A stretch of 64,000 nt of DNA. Origin: Collinsella aerofaciens ATCC 25986. Its GTDB lineage: Bacteria; Actinomycetota; Coriobacteriia; Coriobacteriales; Coriobacteriaceae. The notes under the pieces were generated by a model. That model was not told the DNA's origin. It saw only the letters and a program-made list of their open reading frames with translations, and made no database searches. This document shows positions 49,383 to 57,857 of the stretch, piece after piece (position 1 is the first letter of the stretch; every line of letters begins with the position of its first letter). The stretch spans positions 1,426,001 to 1,490,000 of the forward strand of contig NZ_CP048433.1 in the NCBI RefSeq assembly GCF_010509075.1, read 5' to 3'. A program made the position numbers and the translations under genes.

Positions 49383-49820
49383 ATGAACGAGGGCTATACC
49401 AAGGTATTTGTTTCACTCGACGGTACTGAGCAGCAGGATTTTGTGCTCGCACGCGCCATCAAGGTCGCCGCGAACAACGGCGCCAAGCTGATTATCGGCC
49501 ACGTCATCGATTCCACGGCACTCGAGAGCGCCGGTTCCTATCCGGTCGATCTGGTCAACGGCCTAGAGGAGGCATTTAAGAACTCCATCGCCAAGCAACT
49601 CGAAGAGGCCAAGGCCAATCCCGATATTCCCGAGGTCGAGGTTATGATTCGCGCCGGCCGTATTCGCGAGACGCTCAAGGACGAGATGCTCGACGTGGTC
49701 AAGCCCGACCTGGTGCTCTGCGGCGCTCGCGGTCTGTCCTCGATCAAGTATGCGCTCCTGGGCTCGATTTCGACGTTCCTGCTGCGCAACACCGACTGCG
49801 ACATCTTGGTCGTAAAGTAG
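49383..49820 (+). CDS. Universal stress protein (UspA family)
   Basis: 145 residues. Rossmann-like Usp fold: KVFVSLDGTEQQDFVLARAI, then KLIIGHVID, ending PDLVLCGARGLSSIKYALLGSISTFLLRNTDCDILVV, which holds the ATP-binding G-x2-G-x9-G(S/T)-like pattern in modified form (GARG...GSIS). AAGGAGG lies 6 bases before the ATG. Such proteins are induced in starvation and stress. Single gene unit, with two hairpins after it. Confidence 0.92.
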   Translation: MNEGYTKVFVSLDGTEQQDFVLARAIKVAANNGAKLIIGHVIDSTALESAGSYPVDLVNGLEEAFKNSIAKQLEEAKANPDIPEVEVMIRAGRIRETLKDEMLDVVKPDLVLCGARGLSSIKYALLGSISTFLLRNTDCDILVVK

Positions 49821-49848
49821 CGTTGCTCCCACCGGCCGCGGGGCCTGC

Positions 49849-49910
49849 GGGGTTTCCACAGGCACGTCCTCGCCGCTTCGCGGCTGCGGGATGTGCCCTT
49901 AGGAAACCCC
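49849..49910 (+). terminator. Long hairpin after the universal stress gene
   Basis: GGGGTTTCC/GGAAACCCC and CAGGCAC/GTGCCCT arms with inner GCCGC-TTC-GCGGC form an extended stem-loop 30 bases after the stop. Confidence 0.6.
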
Positions 49911-49967
49911 TCCCGGCCTCGCGGCCTTCGCAGCCTTACTTCAGCGAGTTGTCTGATAGAAAAATGG

Positions 49968-49993
49968 CGTGCCGCCCCGTTTGGGGCGGCACG
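49968..49993. terminator. Terminator after the sensor kinase gene
   Basis: CGTGCCGCCCC and GGGGCGGCACG form a perfect 11-bp stem; TTTTG follows on the plus strand and TTTTT (ATTTTTC) on the minus strand, so it can work both ways. Confidence 0.8.
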
Positions 49994-50023
49994 TTTTGTT
50001 TGGGCGGGCGTCTGCCGCGTACG

Positions 50024-51067
50024 TTACTCGAAATATTGGAACTTGTTCGTTGAAAACGCGAATGTTACGACAAAGCCTTCGCCGGAATCGGATGCCGCGG
50101 TGACGTCGATGCCCATCTTGGAGCACAGGCGTGCCACCAGATAGAGGCCGATGCCCGTTGCGCGCTTGGTGGTGCGGCCGTTGTCGCCGGTAAAGCCCTT
50201 CTCGAACACGCGTGGCAGGTCTGCCGCACTCACGCCGCAGCCGTTATCGGCAACAGTGAGCTCAATGCGCTCACTCGCCAGACCCTCGTCCAGCAACGCA
50301 CCCGAAAACACGATCTTCGCGCCGTCCTCGCACGCGTATTTAATGCTGTTCTGGATGAGCTGCCCCAAGATAAACTCGAGCCACTTCTCGTCGGTAAAGA
50401 CCTCAAAGTCGAGATTCTCGCACACCGGCGCCACGTGCGCCGCAATGAGCTCGCGCGTGTTGGCTTTAATCGCACCTGTCACCAGGGCCTTGAGGCTCCA
50501 ACGCCGAATCAGGTAATCGCGCTCCACAACCTCCGAGCGCGCATAGTAGAGCGCCTGGTCGATATAGCGCTCCACGCGGGCAAGCTCGCGACCGAGGTCA
50601 TCTACGCGCGACAGGTCGTCTTCGCTGCCGTCCAGGTTTTCCAAAATTAGATGGGCCGCCGCCAGGGGCAGCTTGGCCTCGTGGACCCAGCTCTCGATAT
50701 AGTCGCGATAGTCATCGGTCTGACGCCGGCCTTCGGCAACCTCGTCGCAAGCAGCTTTGCCCACGCGACGCAAGACCTCGTACTCGAGCTCGCCCTCGGC
50801 ATAGGTCGGGCATTGCACCATCTCCTGCACCCATGCGGGACTCTCGAGCTCCTCGGCCGCACGCTCCAGCTGACGCAGAAAACGGCGACGGCGCGCGTAC
50901 TCGACCACGATGCCGAGCATACCAAAGATAAAGGACACGCCGACCGCCACGACCACAATAGATGTCGAAGCACCGGCGACCGTCAGCACAAAGCAGCTCA
51001 GCAGCACGCCGCACGTCCACACGGCGACGGGAAGCAGCGCATCTTTAAAGAACTTGCCAAACGACAT
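50024..51067 (-). CDS. Two-component sensor histidine kinase
   Basis: 347 residues. Two membrane helices in the first 60 residues (about 11-31 and 35-56) with almost no external loop, then an HisKA-like helix with YIESWVHEAKLPLAAAHLIL (phospho-His near 148) and an HATPase domain: QNSIKYA (N box), VADNGCGV (G1), GIGLYLVARLCSKMG (G2). The short intramembrane-sensing build resembles BceS-type kinases that respond to cell-wall-active peptides through an ABC transporter, but no such transporter is next to it. It follows its response regulator after 9 bases. Confidence 0.9.
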   Translation of the reverse strand: MSFGKFFKDALLPVAVWTCGVLLSCFVLTVAGASTSIVVVAVGVSFIFGMLGIVVEYARRRRFLRQLERAAEELESPAWVQEMVQCPTYAEGELEYEVLRRVGKAACDEVAEGRRQTDDYRDYIESWVHEAKLPLAAAHLILENLDGSEDDLSRVDDLGRELARVERYIDQALYYARSEVVERDYLIRRWSLKALVTGAIKANTRELIAAHVAPVCENLDFEVFTDEKWLEFILGQLIQNSIKYACEDGAKIVFSGALLDEGLASERIELTVADNGCGVSAADLPRVFEKGFTGDNGRTTKRATGIGLYLVARLCSKMGIDVTAASDSGEGFVVTFAFSTNKFQYFE

Positions 51068-51076
51068 AGCCGGCCC

Positions 51077-51748
51077 CTAGACCGAATAGCCTTGGCCGCG
51101 ATGCGTCGTCAAATACCCCTTGATGCCGATTTTTTCGAGCGTGGTACGCAGGCGGTTGATGTTGACGGTGAGCGTATTGTCGTCCACGAAGGCATCGGAG
51201 TCCCACAGGTCCTGCATGATGGCCGAGCGCGAGACGATCTTGCCCGCGCGGCTCAGAAGCAACGAGAGGATACGCAGCTCGTTTTTGGTGAGCTCGGTGC
51301 TGGTGCCCGTTTGCGTGTTGGTGACCATGGAGCGTGCGAGGTCGAGCTCCAGTCCCTTGTGGACGAGCGTGCTGCGCTCGCCCGCCGCCGCGGTGCGACG
51401 CAGTAGTGCGTTGATGCGCGCCACGAGCACACGGGCGCTGTAGGGCTTGGGAACAAAGTCGTCCGCGCCGAGCGTCATGGCCATGACCTCGTCAATCTCG
51501 GTCGTGCGCGACGTGAGGACGATGATGGGAACCTCGGATTCGCGGCGAACCTCATGGCAGATGTGCTGGCCGTCTTTGACAGGGAGTGTGAGGTCGAGCA
51601 GCACCAGGTCGGGAGCGGCGGCGAGAATATCGCGCGAGACGTGCTCGAACGATTCGCAGGCCTCGATTTCAAACCCGGCGCGGGCAAGAATGTCGACAAG
51701 CTCACGACGAATGGGCTCGTCGTCCTCAACGATATAGATCAGCGGCAT
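51077..51748 (-). CDS. OmpR-family response regulator
   Basis: 223 residues from ATG 51748 (GAGGGGAG site upstream). Receiver domain: IYIVEDDEPIRREL acidic pocket, phospho-Asp in LVLLDLTLPVKDG near 51, IVLTSRT and the conserved Lys in FVPKPYSARVLVARI. C-terminal winged helix: TKNELRILSLLLSRAGKIVSR, then DNTLTVNINRLRTTLEKIG and TTHRGQGYSV. Transcription factor partner of the downstream kinase. Target genes are not evident. Confidence 0.93.
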   Translation of the reverse strand: MPLIYIVEDDEPIRRELVDILARAGFEIEACESFEHVSRDILAAAPDLVLLDLTLPVKDGQHICHEVRRESEVPIIVLTSRTTEIDEVMAMTLGADDFVPKPYSARVLVARINALLRRTAAAGERSTLVHKGLELDLARSMVTNTQTGTSTELTKNELRILSLLLSRAGKIVSRSAIMQDLWDSDAFVDDNTLTVNINRLRTTLEKIGIKGYLTTHRGQGYSV

Positions 51749-51926
51749 GGGTTCCGCTCCCCTCTTGGTTGTCTTGCCACCATTATGGCTGCGAAACTGC
51801 AGGTGTGCACCGCGCGCGGTGCCAAGGTGACAGAACTGTTCGCGAGCGGGGGCGTTTTGTCCGCCTCGCACTCGTAGCGGTGGCGGGGACCAAAATGATT
51901 CTTTAATCCCCGTCCCAGAAAATCAT

Positions 51927-52634
51927 TTAGCGGCGGGCGCGGAGCTTTTCGTAGCCTTCGGCGAAGAAGGCAACCGTAGCGGCGTCGGCCTCGGTGGCGT
52001 CCGTCTCGGTTGCGGGGACCACGCCGTGCTCGTCGCTCACTAGGAACAGCGCGCCCTTAAGCTGCGCGGGAATGTCTACGCGCGTGACCGGGATGCCCTT
52101 GGTCTGGGCCAGCTGCTCAATGAGCGTCGCCGTGCCACACAGGCGCTCGTCCGCCGGCGCCACAAAGGCAAGCTCGCCGTTGTTGACGGCGGCGAGCAGC
52201 TCGGGCGCCACGCCGGTCTCGTCGGCCTCGGAGCGGGCCTCGGCGGAGCGAGCACGCAGCGCCTTGGCCGACGTATCGGCTAGCGGCTCGTACTCCCCCA
52301 CCGTCATGGCGGCGTTGCCGTTGATGTCGATCACCAGCATGAGCACGCCGTCGCGCGCGGTGTAATCGCCCTCGGCAAGCGACCACTCAACGTGCTGTTT
52401 GGCCCAGCTGAGCATGTTATGGGTAAGCGGCTCGCCCTGCACCAGACGCTCGGACAGCGCGCGAATGTGACGGTTGAGCATGGGCACCTTTTTGTTGGAC
52501 ATGCGCCAACGGCAGACAAGCGCGGGCTTGTCGAGCGTAAACTTCTCGACCGCCTCCTGATTGGCGCAAAAGTCCTCGTACGCACGCTGATCCTCGGCAT
52601 TGCCAAACAGCTCGGCATCATCAATCTGGGGCAT
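51927..52634 (-). CDS. Protein of unknown function
   Basis: 235 residues from ATG 52634 (AAAGG 7 bases upstream); ATG 52658 with GAGGA is also possible. No signal peptide or membrane segment. Sequence is acidic and mixed alpha/beta: KFTLDKPALVCRWRMSNKKV, SWAKQHVEWSLAEGDYTARD, GVLMLVIDINGNAAMTVGEY, FVAPADERLCGTATLIEQLA and IPAQLKGALFLVSDEHG. No known family is recognised with confidence. It sits alone between the response regulator and purH. Confidence 0.65.
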   Translation of the reverse strand: MPQIDDAELFGNAEDQRAYEDFCANQEAVEKFTLDKPALVCRWRMSNKKVPMLNRHIRALSERLVQGEPLTHNMLSWAKQHVEWSLAEGDYTARDGVLMLVIDINGNAAMTVGEYEPLADTSAKALRARSAEARSEADETGVAPELLAAVNNGELAFVAPADERLCGTATLIEQLAQTKGIPVTRVDIPAQLKGALFLVSDEHGVVPATETDATEADAATVAFFAEGYEKLRARR

Positions 52635-52739
52635 GGTCATACCTTTCGTGTTAGTCATTCCGTCCTCTTATACCAAAAAGACGGCCCTCCAAACGGAGCA
52701 ACCGTCTTTTGCAGAGATTATTTTGTCCCGGGGCGAAAC

Positions 52740-54347
52740 TTAGTGCCTAAAGTGGCGAGCGCCCGTAAACACCATAGCAATATTGTGCTCGTTGCAGGCC
52801 TGGATGCTCTCGTCGTCGCGCTTGGAGCCGCCGGGCTGGATGATGCAGGTCACACCATGCTCGGCAAGCACGTCGACGTTGTCGCGGAACGGGAAGAACG
52901 CGTCGCTTGCGCAGGCAAAGCCGCCCTTCTCCACGCCCTCGCGCTCGCAGAAGTCCTCGGCGCGCTCGCAGGCAAGCAGCGCAGAGTCAACGCGGTTAGG
53001 CTGACCCGGGCCCATGCCAATGCCGGCCTTGCCCTTGGAGACCAGGATGGCGTTGGACTTGACGCCCTTGCAGACCTTCCAGGCAAACTCGAGCTCGGCC
53101 ATCTCGGCGTCAGTGGGCTTGCGGTCGGTGGGAAACGTGAAGGTCGCGGGATCCTCGGTCACGTGGTCGACTTCCTGCACCAGCATGCCGCCGTCGACGG
53201 AGCGCAGCTCCACCTGGGCGCCGTGGTCCACGCCGCCGGTAGCCAGCACGCGCAGGTTGGGGCGCTTTGCCATGCGCTCGAGCGCCTCGGCAGTGTAGCT
53301 CGGGGCGATGATAACCTCGACGAACTGCTTGTTCTGATCGGCGAAGTGCTCGACCAGCTCATAGGGAACCTCGCGGTTGCAGGCGATGATGCCGCCAAAG
53401 GCGCTCTTGGGATCGCAGGCAAACGCGCGGTCGTAGGCGGCCGTGATGTCCTCGGCCGCGGCGGAGCCGCAGGGGTTCTGATGCTTGAGGATCACGCAGG
53501 CAGGCTCGTCGAACTCGCGGACCAGGTTCCAAGCGGCGTCGGCATCCAGATAGTTGTTGTAGCTGAGCGGCTTGCCCTGGATCTGCTCGGAGCCAACGAG
53601 CGGGAACTGCGAGCTCGCGGTGTTCTCGCAGCCCTCGGCAAAGCGATAGACCGTAGCCTTCTGCTGAGGATTCTCGCCATAGCGCAGGTCGTCGACCTTC
53701 TCCAGCGAGATCTCAAGCTTGGCAGAAGTGTCCGCCACGTCGCTTGCCTGGGCGGCAAGCCAACGGGAGATAGCCGTGTCGTAGGCGGCGGTGGTCTGGT
53801 AGACCTTCACCTGCAGGCGACGACGAGTGGAAAGCGTGGTGCAGCCACCGGTCTCGTGCATCTCGGCCAGGACGGCATCATAGTCGGCCGGGTCGGAGAT
53901 GACGGTAACGCTCGCGGCGTTCTTAGCGGCGGAGCGCAGCATGGAGGGGCCACCGATGTCGATGTGCTCGATGGCGTCCGCGAAGGTGACCTCGGGGTTG
54001 GCGACGGTTTTCTCGAACTCGTACAGGTTGACGACGACCAGGTCGATCAGCTTAATGCCGTGCTGAGCGGCCTCCTGCATGTGCTGCTCGGAATCGCGGC
54101 GGGCCAGCAGCGCGCCGTGAACCTTGGGGTGCAGGGTCTTAACGCGGCCGTCCATCATCTCGGGATAGCCCGTGAACTCCTCGATGGGGGTTACGGGAAC
54201 GCCCGCGTCCTCAATGGCACGAGCCGTGCCGCCCGTAGAGATGATCTCGACGCCAAAGTCATCGACCAGCGTCCGTGCGAAATCGACGACGCCCGTCTTA
54301 TCGGTAACCGAGATCAACGCGCGTGCGATCTTCACATCAGATCCCAT
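52740..54347 (-). CDS. purH: Bifunctional AICAR formyltransferase / IMP cyclohydrolase
   Basis: 535 residues. It carries out the last two steps of purine synthesis. N-terminal MGS-like cyclohydrolase domain: [49 protein letters not shown]-terminal transformylase: [41 protein letters not shown] with the catalytic Lys-His, and [18 protein letters not shown] near the end. GGAGG lies 6 bases before the ATG. Single-gene unit with purines not otherwise represented nearby. Confidence 0.97.
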   Translation of the reverse strand: MGSDVKIARALISVTDKTGVVDFARTLVDDFGVEIISTGGTARAIEDAGVPVTPIEEFTGYPEMMDGRVKTLHPKVHGALLARRDSEQHMQEAAQHGIKLIDLVVVNLYEFEKTVANPEVTFADAIEHIDIGGPSMLRSAAKNAASVTVISDPADYDAVLAEMHETGGCTTLSTRRRLQVKVYQTTAAYDTAISRWLAAQASDVADTSAKLEISLEKVDDLRYGENPQQKATVYRFAEGCENTASSQFPLVGSEQIQGKPLSYNNYLDADAAWNLVREFDEPACVILKHQNPCGSAAAEDITAAYDRAFACDPKSAFGGIIACNREVPYELVEHFADQNKQFVEVIIAPSYTAEALERMAKRPNLRVLATGGVDHGAQVELRSVDGGMLVQEVDHVTEDPATFTFPTDRKPTDAEMAELEFAWKVCKGVKSNAILVSKGKAGIGMGPGQPNRVDSALLACERAEDFCEREGVEKGGFACASDAFFPFRDNVDVLAEHGVTCIIQPGGSKRDDESIQACNEHNIAMVFTGARHFRH

Positions 54348-54624
54348 GCAGTCCTCCTGTCTGGTACGCCGCCGTGCTCTGTGAGTCGGTGATACGTCGA
54401 TCTGCAGCGCTCGCGCAGCGGCATTGAAAATACTGATTCAATGTAGCGCATCGAGCGCATCGATGCACCCCGCAACGGGCGCATGTGCAGAAAAAGTTTG
54501 TGAGCGGAGGGGATGGGCACGGCACTGGGCACGGTGAGTTCATGGAACACAGGGGCACCATAATTTGATGCCAATGGCGTGGTAGAACTGTGCTCGATAT
54601 GCATCCGCAAAAGAAAGAGGCACC

Positions 54625-55266
54625 ATGGTCTCGCGGGTTCTCTACCGACCGTTTGATACCGAAGACTTCGACGCCATCGCACTGATTCTGCAGCAGCTTT
54701 GGCATAACAATTCGGATAACGATGAGTACAACCGCCTTGAGGCCGCGTGCGACCTCGCCTATTGCCTTTCGTCATCGACGTTTTCGCAGGTTGCCGTAAT
54801 CGACGGTCAGGCGCGCGGCATTGCGCTCGCGCGTGCGGGACAGAGCTCCGGCGCCACCGTTAAGGAACATTGGATGGATACCGAACGCGCGCTGCTATCG
54901 CAGATGCGCGAGCTGGAGCCTGATGCCTGCGCCGAGTATCTCTCGTTTGTGCGCGCAACCATCCGAACCAACAACCGCCTGCTCGAGAGCAGCCCGCTGC
55001 CGCACGACAACGAGGTCACGCTGCTTGCCGTTGATCGCGATGTCCACGGCCTGGGCGTTGGCTCGGTTTTGCTCGATGCCGCGGTCTCGTACCTGTCCTC
55101 GCTTGGAGCGACGAGGGCGCACCTGTACACCGACTCCAGCTGCTCGTGGAAGTTCTACGAGATGCACGGCTTTAAGCGCACGGCCACGCACCGCGCCAAC
55201 CGCGAAGAGCGCCGCCACGACATGCCGCGCGAAAGCTTCCTCTACGAACTCGACCTAACAGCCTAG
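54625..55266 (+). CDS. GNAT-family N-acetyltransferase
   Basis: 213 residues from ATG 54625 (AAAGAGG upstream). The acetyl-CoA site appears as VTLLAVDRDVHGLGVGSVLLDAAVSYL (in two parts, motif A with the R/Q-x-x-G-x-G/A form DVHGLGVG) near 133-155, then ATRAHLYTDSSCSWKFYEMHGF, the usual motif B ending in YexxGF. The substrate is unknown. It diverges from purH. Confidence 0.88.
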   Translation: MVSRVLYRPFDTEDFDAIALILQQLWHNNSDNDEYNRLEAACDLAYCLSSSTFSQVAVIDGQARGIALARAGQSSGATVKEHWMDTERALLSQMRELEPDACAEYLSFVRATIRTNNRLLESSPLPHDNEVTLLAVDRDVHGLGVGSVLLDAAVSYLSSLGATRAHLYTDSSCSWKFYEMHGFKRTATHRANREERRHDMPRESFLYELDLTA

Positions 55267-55297
55267 GCCCAGCAGCCATACCTAGTCATTTAGGAAC

Positions 55298-55323
55298 GTC
55301 CCCAGTGACTAGTCGTTGGGGAC
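55298..55323. repeat. Short GTCCCCA palindrome in a GGAACGTCCCC repeat
   Basis: GTCCCCA and TGGGGAC flank GTGACTAGTCGT; just before it stands TTTAGGAACGTCC. Related TTAGGAACGTTCC and TTAGGGACGTTCC strings are at 18157 and 57472. Confidence 0.45.
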
Positions 55324-55349
55324 AGTCTTCGTAGGTAGCGCATAAAAAA

Positions 55350-55392
55350 GGGAATGGGCTTCCCCCGACGGCTGTCGAGAAAAGCCCATCCC
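55350..55392 (-). terminator. Terminator of the DUF2207 gene
   Basis: GGGATGGGCTT and AAGCCCATTCCC form an 11-bp stem; on the minus strand TTTTTTATG follows. It lies 15 bases after the stop. Confidence 0.85.
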
Positions 55393-55406
55393 ATAGTTTA
55401 CGACCG

Positions 55407-57350
55407 TTAGAACGTTCCGCCGCCGCCTCCGCCGACGCCGCCGCCTCCGCCGCCCGAGAAGCCGCCGCCACCGCCGCCGCTCGAGCTATCGGAACTCGAA
55501 GCCAGCTCACGGATGCTCTCGTGATACACATCGTTAAACGAATCGAGCGGCGACTCGGTACCGTAATGATGGTAGTACCACCAGTAGCAGGGGTAATTGT
55601 CGTAGAAACCGTCGGCCTCGCGCACCTCGGGAGGAACAGCCTCGGCAAGCTGACGCAGGACTTCCTTCGAAACGCCCAGCGCCGCACCCATCACCAGAAG
55701 TTTATTCCACAGGACCAGATCGCCGGGGACGGCTTCCTTTAGGCGCGTGAAGTCCTCGAGCCAATGCTTAAGCGCCTTGCAGCGAGCCGCCACCTCGGCG
55801 CCCTCCGGCGTAAAGCGGCGGAACGTAAGGCCCACGCCAATACCCACCAGCACAATCGGCACCGAGATAACCGCAGCGATAATGTTCGCCTGTGCACCGT
55901 CGGTAAAGATGATGGATCCCGCGGGAACAAAGGCGATCAGAATACCAAGAACCAGGCAAAACACCATTGCGACAATGCCGTCCGAGGCAACATACTCGCT
56001 ATCGGCCAGCTTGCCCTTAACGGTGTTCTGATAGTCCTCGAGCTTGTCGCCCACGGGTGTAGCGTGCTGCTTGACGTAGTGCTGTAGCTCGTCAAACGTG
56101 CGCGAGCGGTCGCCGTTCTCGTCGGGCTTAGCACCGGCAAAGAAGACCTTGAGCACCATGTGGTCAATGCCCTTGGCCGACTTCCAGCCCGCATCACTCA
56201 CCGTCACGCGATACGTCTGCTCTTCTTTTTCACGCCCCAACAGACCCTTCTTGGCCTTGGTCACGGTCGCCTGCTCCAGCTTGATTACACGGTCGTCAGT
56301 GAGCTTCATGAGCGTGGCGATATATGCCTGATCGGGCACCTCGTTCCAGCTCATGAGGGCCGAAAGCACGGCGGGATGGTCGGCCGAAGGCACATCGCGG
56401 AAATATTCGTCCTGAAAAAGCGGCTTGGGCTTGCGCTTACGCAGCTTGAGCACAACGATTGTGCCGGTAAAGGCCACCGCCGCGACAACACTTAGCACGG
56501 CAAGTGCATTGGCAATCATGCGAGCGTGAGCGCGGCGGGCGTTAGCTTCGTCGGCCCATTCCTTCTCTTCGCTCAGGATCGTTGACATGCGCTCTTCGCT
56601 CGAAGCGGAAAGCCAAGGCACCCAGTCGCTGGGGAAGGCGATGCGCGCCTCGGCGAATTCGCCCTGATGCACGCAGGGAATGGCATAGGTGACCATGGGC
56701 TCGTCCGCATCGAGCGATACGTCGCCCGTCAGCGGGCCGTGGCCCCATGCACGGAAGTTATCGCCCTTGACGGCCGCCGTCCCGGCAGCGGCATTTGCGA
56801 AGTACACTTCCATCTCGACATCTTCGGAATCCGCGGACCAGCCGTCGCCCACAAACTTCCAGTAGAGCTCGGCGGTATCGGACCAGTTCATAACCGCACC
56901 GGTCATGGTGTAGCTCACGTAATAGATCGCGCTGTCGCCGCTCTCGTGGGGGCTGAATACCTTAATCTTTACGCCGTCACCGGTCTGCTCGACCGTGTAG
57001 ACGCCAGAGTCGCCCTTGTTCGCGCTATCGACTTTGTTAAACGCGGCATCGTCTTCCTCAACGCTCAGCACATCGACGCCCGCCGTGCCGCCCTGCTGGT
57101 TGGTGCCCGCATTGATCTCCCAAAACACGCCGTTAATGTCGTCATCGAAATCAAACTGGCGTCCCTCGACAACGGTCAGCGAGCCGTCGGCCTCAACCGT
57201 GGCGCCGATATAGGTTTGGGTCATGGAGTAGCCGTCGGCACGTGCAACGGCGGGCAACAGCAGCAGTGCGCACGCGACGAGCGCGCAAATGGAAGCAAAT
57301 CGCGCAAACGGGCGGCGCTGCTTGCTGACTTTGGCGGCGAGGGTGTTCAT
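55407..57350 (-). CDS. DUF2207 membrane protein with Gly-rich C-terminus
   Basis: 647 residues from ATG 57350 (AAGGATG 6 bases upstream). A signal peptide (FARFASICALVACALLLLP, cut after ARA) leads to an external beta-rich DUF2207 domain (YIGATVEADGSLTVVEGRQF, GVFWEINAG, IYYVSYTMTGAVMNWSDTAE). Membrane segments follow near 285-305 (ANALAVLSVVAAVAFTGTIV), then a large cytosolic part, a pair near 450-510, and a tail of glycine runs (GGGGGGFSGGGGGG). Proteins of this group are widespread, of unknown function, probably envelope related. It stands alone with its own terminator. Confidence 0.9.
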   Translation of the reverse strand: MNTLAAKVSKQRRPFARFASICALVACALLLLPAVARADGYSMTQTYIGATVEADGSLTVVEGRQFDFDDDINGVFWEINAGTNQQGGTAGVDVLSVEEDDAAFNKVDSANKGDSGVYTVEQTGDGVKIKVFSPHESGDSAIYYVSYTMTGAVMNWSDTAELYWKFVGDGWSADSEDVEMEVYFANAAAGTAAVKGDNFRAWGHGPLTGDVSLDADEPMVTYAIPCVHQGEFAEARIAFPSDWVPWLSASSEERMSTILSEEKEWADEANARRAHARMIANALAVLSVVAAVAFTGTIVVLKLRKRKPKPLFQDEYFRDVPSADHPAVLSALMSWNEVPDQAYIATLMKLTDDRVIKLEQATVTKAKKGLLGREKEEQTYRVTVSDAGWKSAKGIDHMVLKVFFAGAKPDENGDRSRTFDELQHYVKQHATPVGDKLEDYQNTVKGKLADSEYVASDGIVAMVFCLVLGILIAFVPAGSIIFTDGAQANIIAAVISVPIVLVGIGVGLTFRRFTPEGAEVAARCKALKHWLEDFTRLKEAVPGDLVLWNKLLVMGAALGVSKEVLRQLAEAVPPEVREADGFYDNYPCYWWYYHHYGTESPLDSFNDVYHESIRELASSSDSSSGGGGGGFSGGGGGGVGGGGGGTF

Positions 57351-57686
57351 AGGCACATCCTTTGTCTGTAAAACCAACAGCGCCATTGTCCCACGTTTGC
57401 GGGTACACATGACGAACATCTGGGCCAACGGAACGTCAAATGGGACAAAAGTCCCACCCGAGCCTGGCACTTAGGGACGTTCCTTATCTGCCGACAGTTT
57501 GGGACACTCTTTGGTACGGCCTGCGCCAGCAATAGATACCATTTCACAGCTCAGTCACAGGTGTAGCGGCTTTGTGTGGGCGCGGCACGCGCTGATTGAG
57601 CCGCCAGCCGAGGGGCATAAAGCAGTTGAGCGAAAACGGTTTGCCCCTTTGCCGTTCGCTCGAGGATCATGTCCCCCTTTTCCGCG

Positions 57687-57722
57687 GAAACCCCGGCAGT
57701 TGCGAAGAGCTGCCGGGGTTTC
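57687..57722 (+). terminator. Orphan terminator-like hairpin
   Basis: GAAACCCCGGCA and TGCCGGGGTTTC form a perfect 12-bp stem with a 12-base loop, followed by TGTCGTCT. No gene ends just before it on the plus strand. Confidence 0.6.
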
Positions 57723-57844
57723 TGTCGTCTAAGGTGCCGAGTTGATGGACAGGAATCAAAGCACCGAGTCTGCAGCACGCCATACGCAATGCGGGGCTCG
57801 ACAACTTGCGGACCGCAGTGACGCCTCCCCATCGCGCCCCGCGC

Positions 57845-57850
57845 TATACT
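57845..57850 (+). promoter_or_regulatory. -10 box TATACT immediately before gluQ (leaderless transcript likely)
   Basis: TATACT ends 7 bases before the ATG at 57858, so transcription would start on or next to the start codon. No Shine-Dalgarno sequence is present. Confidence 0.5.
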
Positions 57851-57857
57851 CGTCCGC

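Larger units (their letters stand above)
57351..57857. other. Intergenic region between the DUF2207 gene and gluQ
   Basis: About 500 bases without a convincing gene. Holds the promoter of the DUF2207 gene, a TTAGGGACGTTCC repeat fragment at 57472-57484, an orphan hairpin at 57687-57722, and a TATACT box right before gluQ. Confidence 0.6.

Noticed and set aside
50024-51748. BceRS-type bacitracin resistance module
   Set aside because: The kinase is short like BceS, but no BceAB-type transporter lies beside it, so the module name was not used.
52392-54392. Plus-strand frame of about 660 codons opposite purH
   Set aside because: purH on the other strand is certain, and the frame has no family features.
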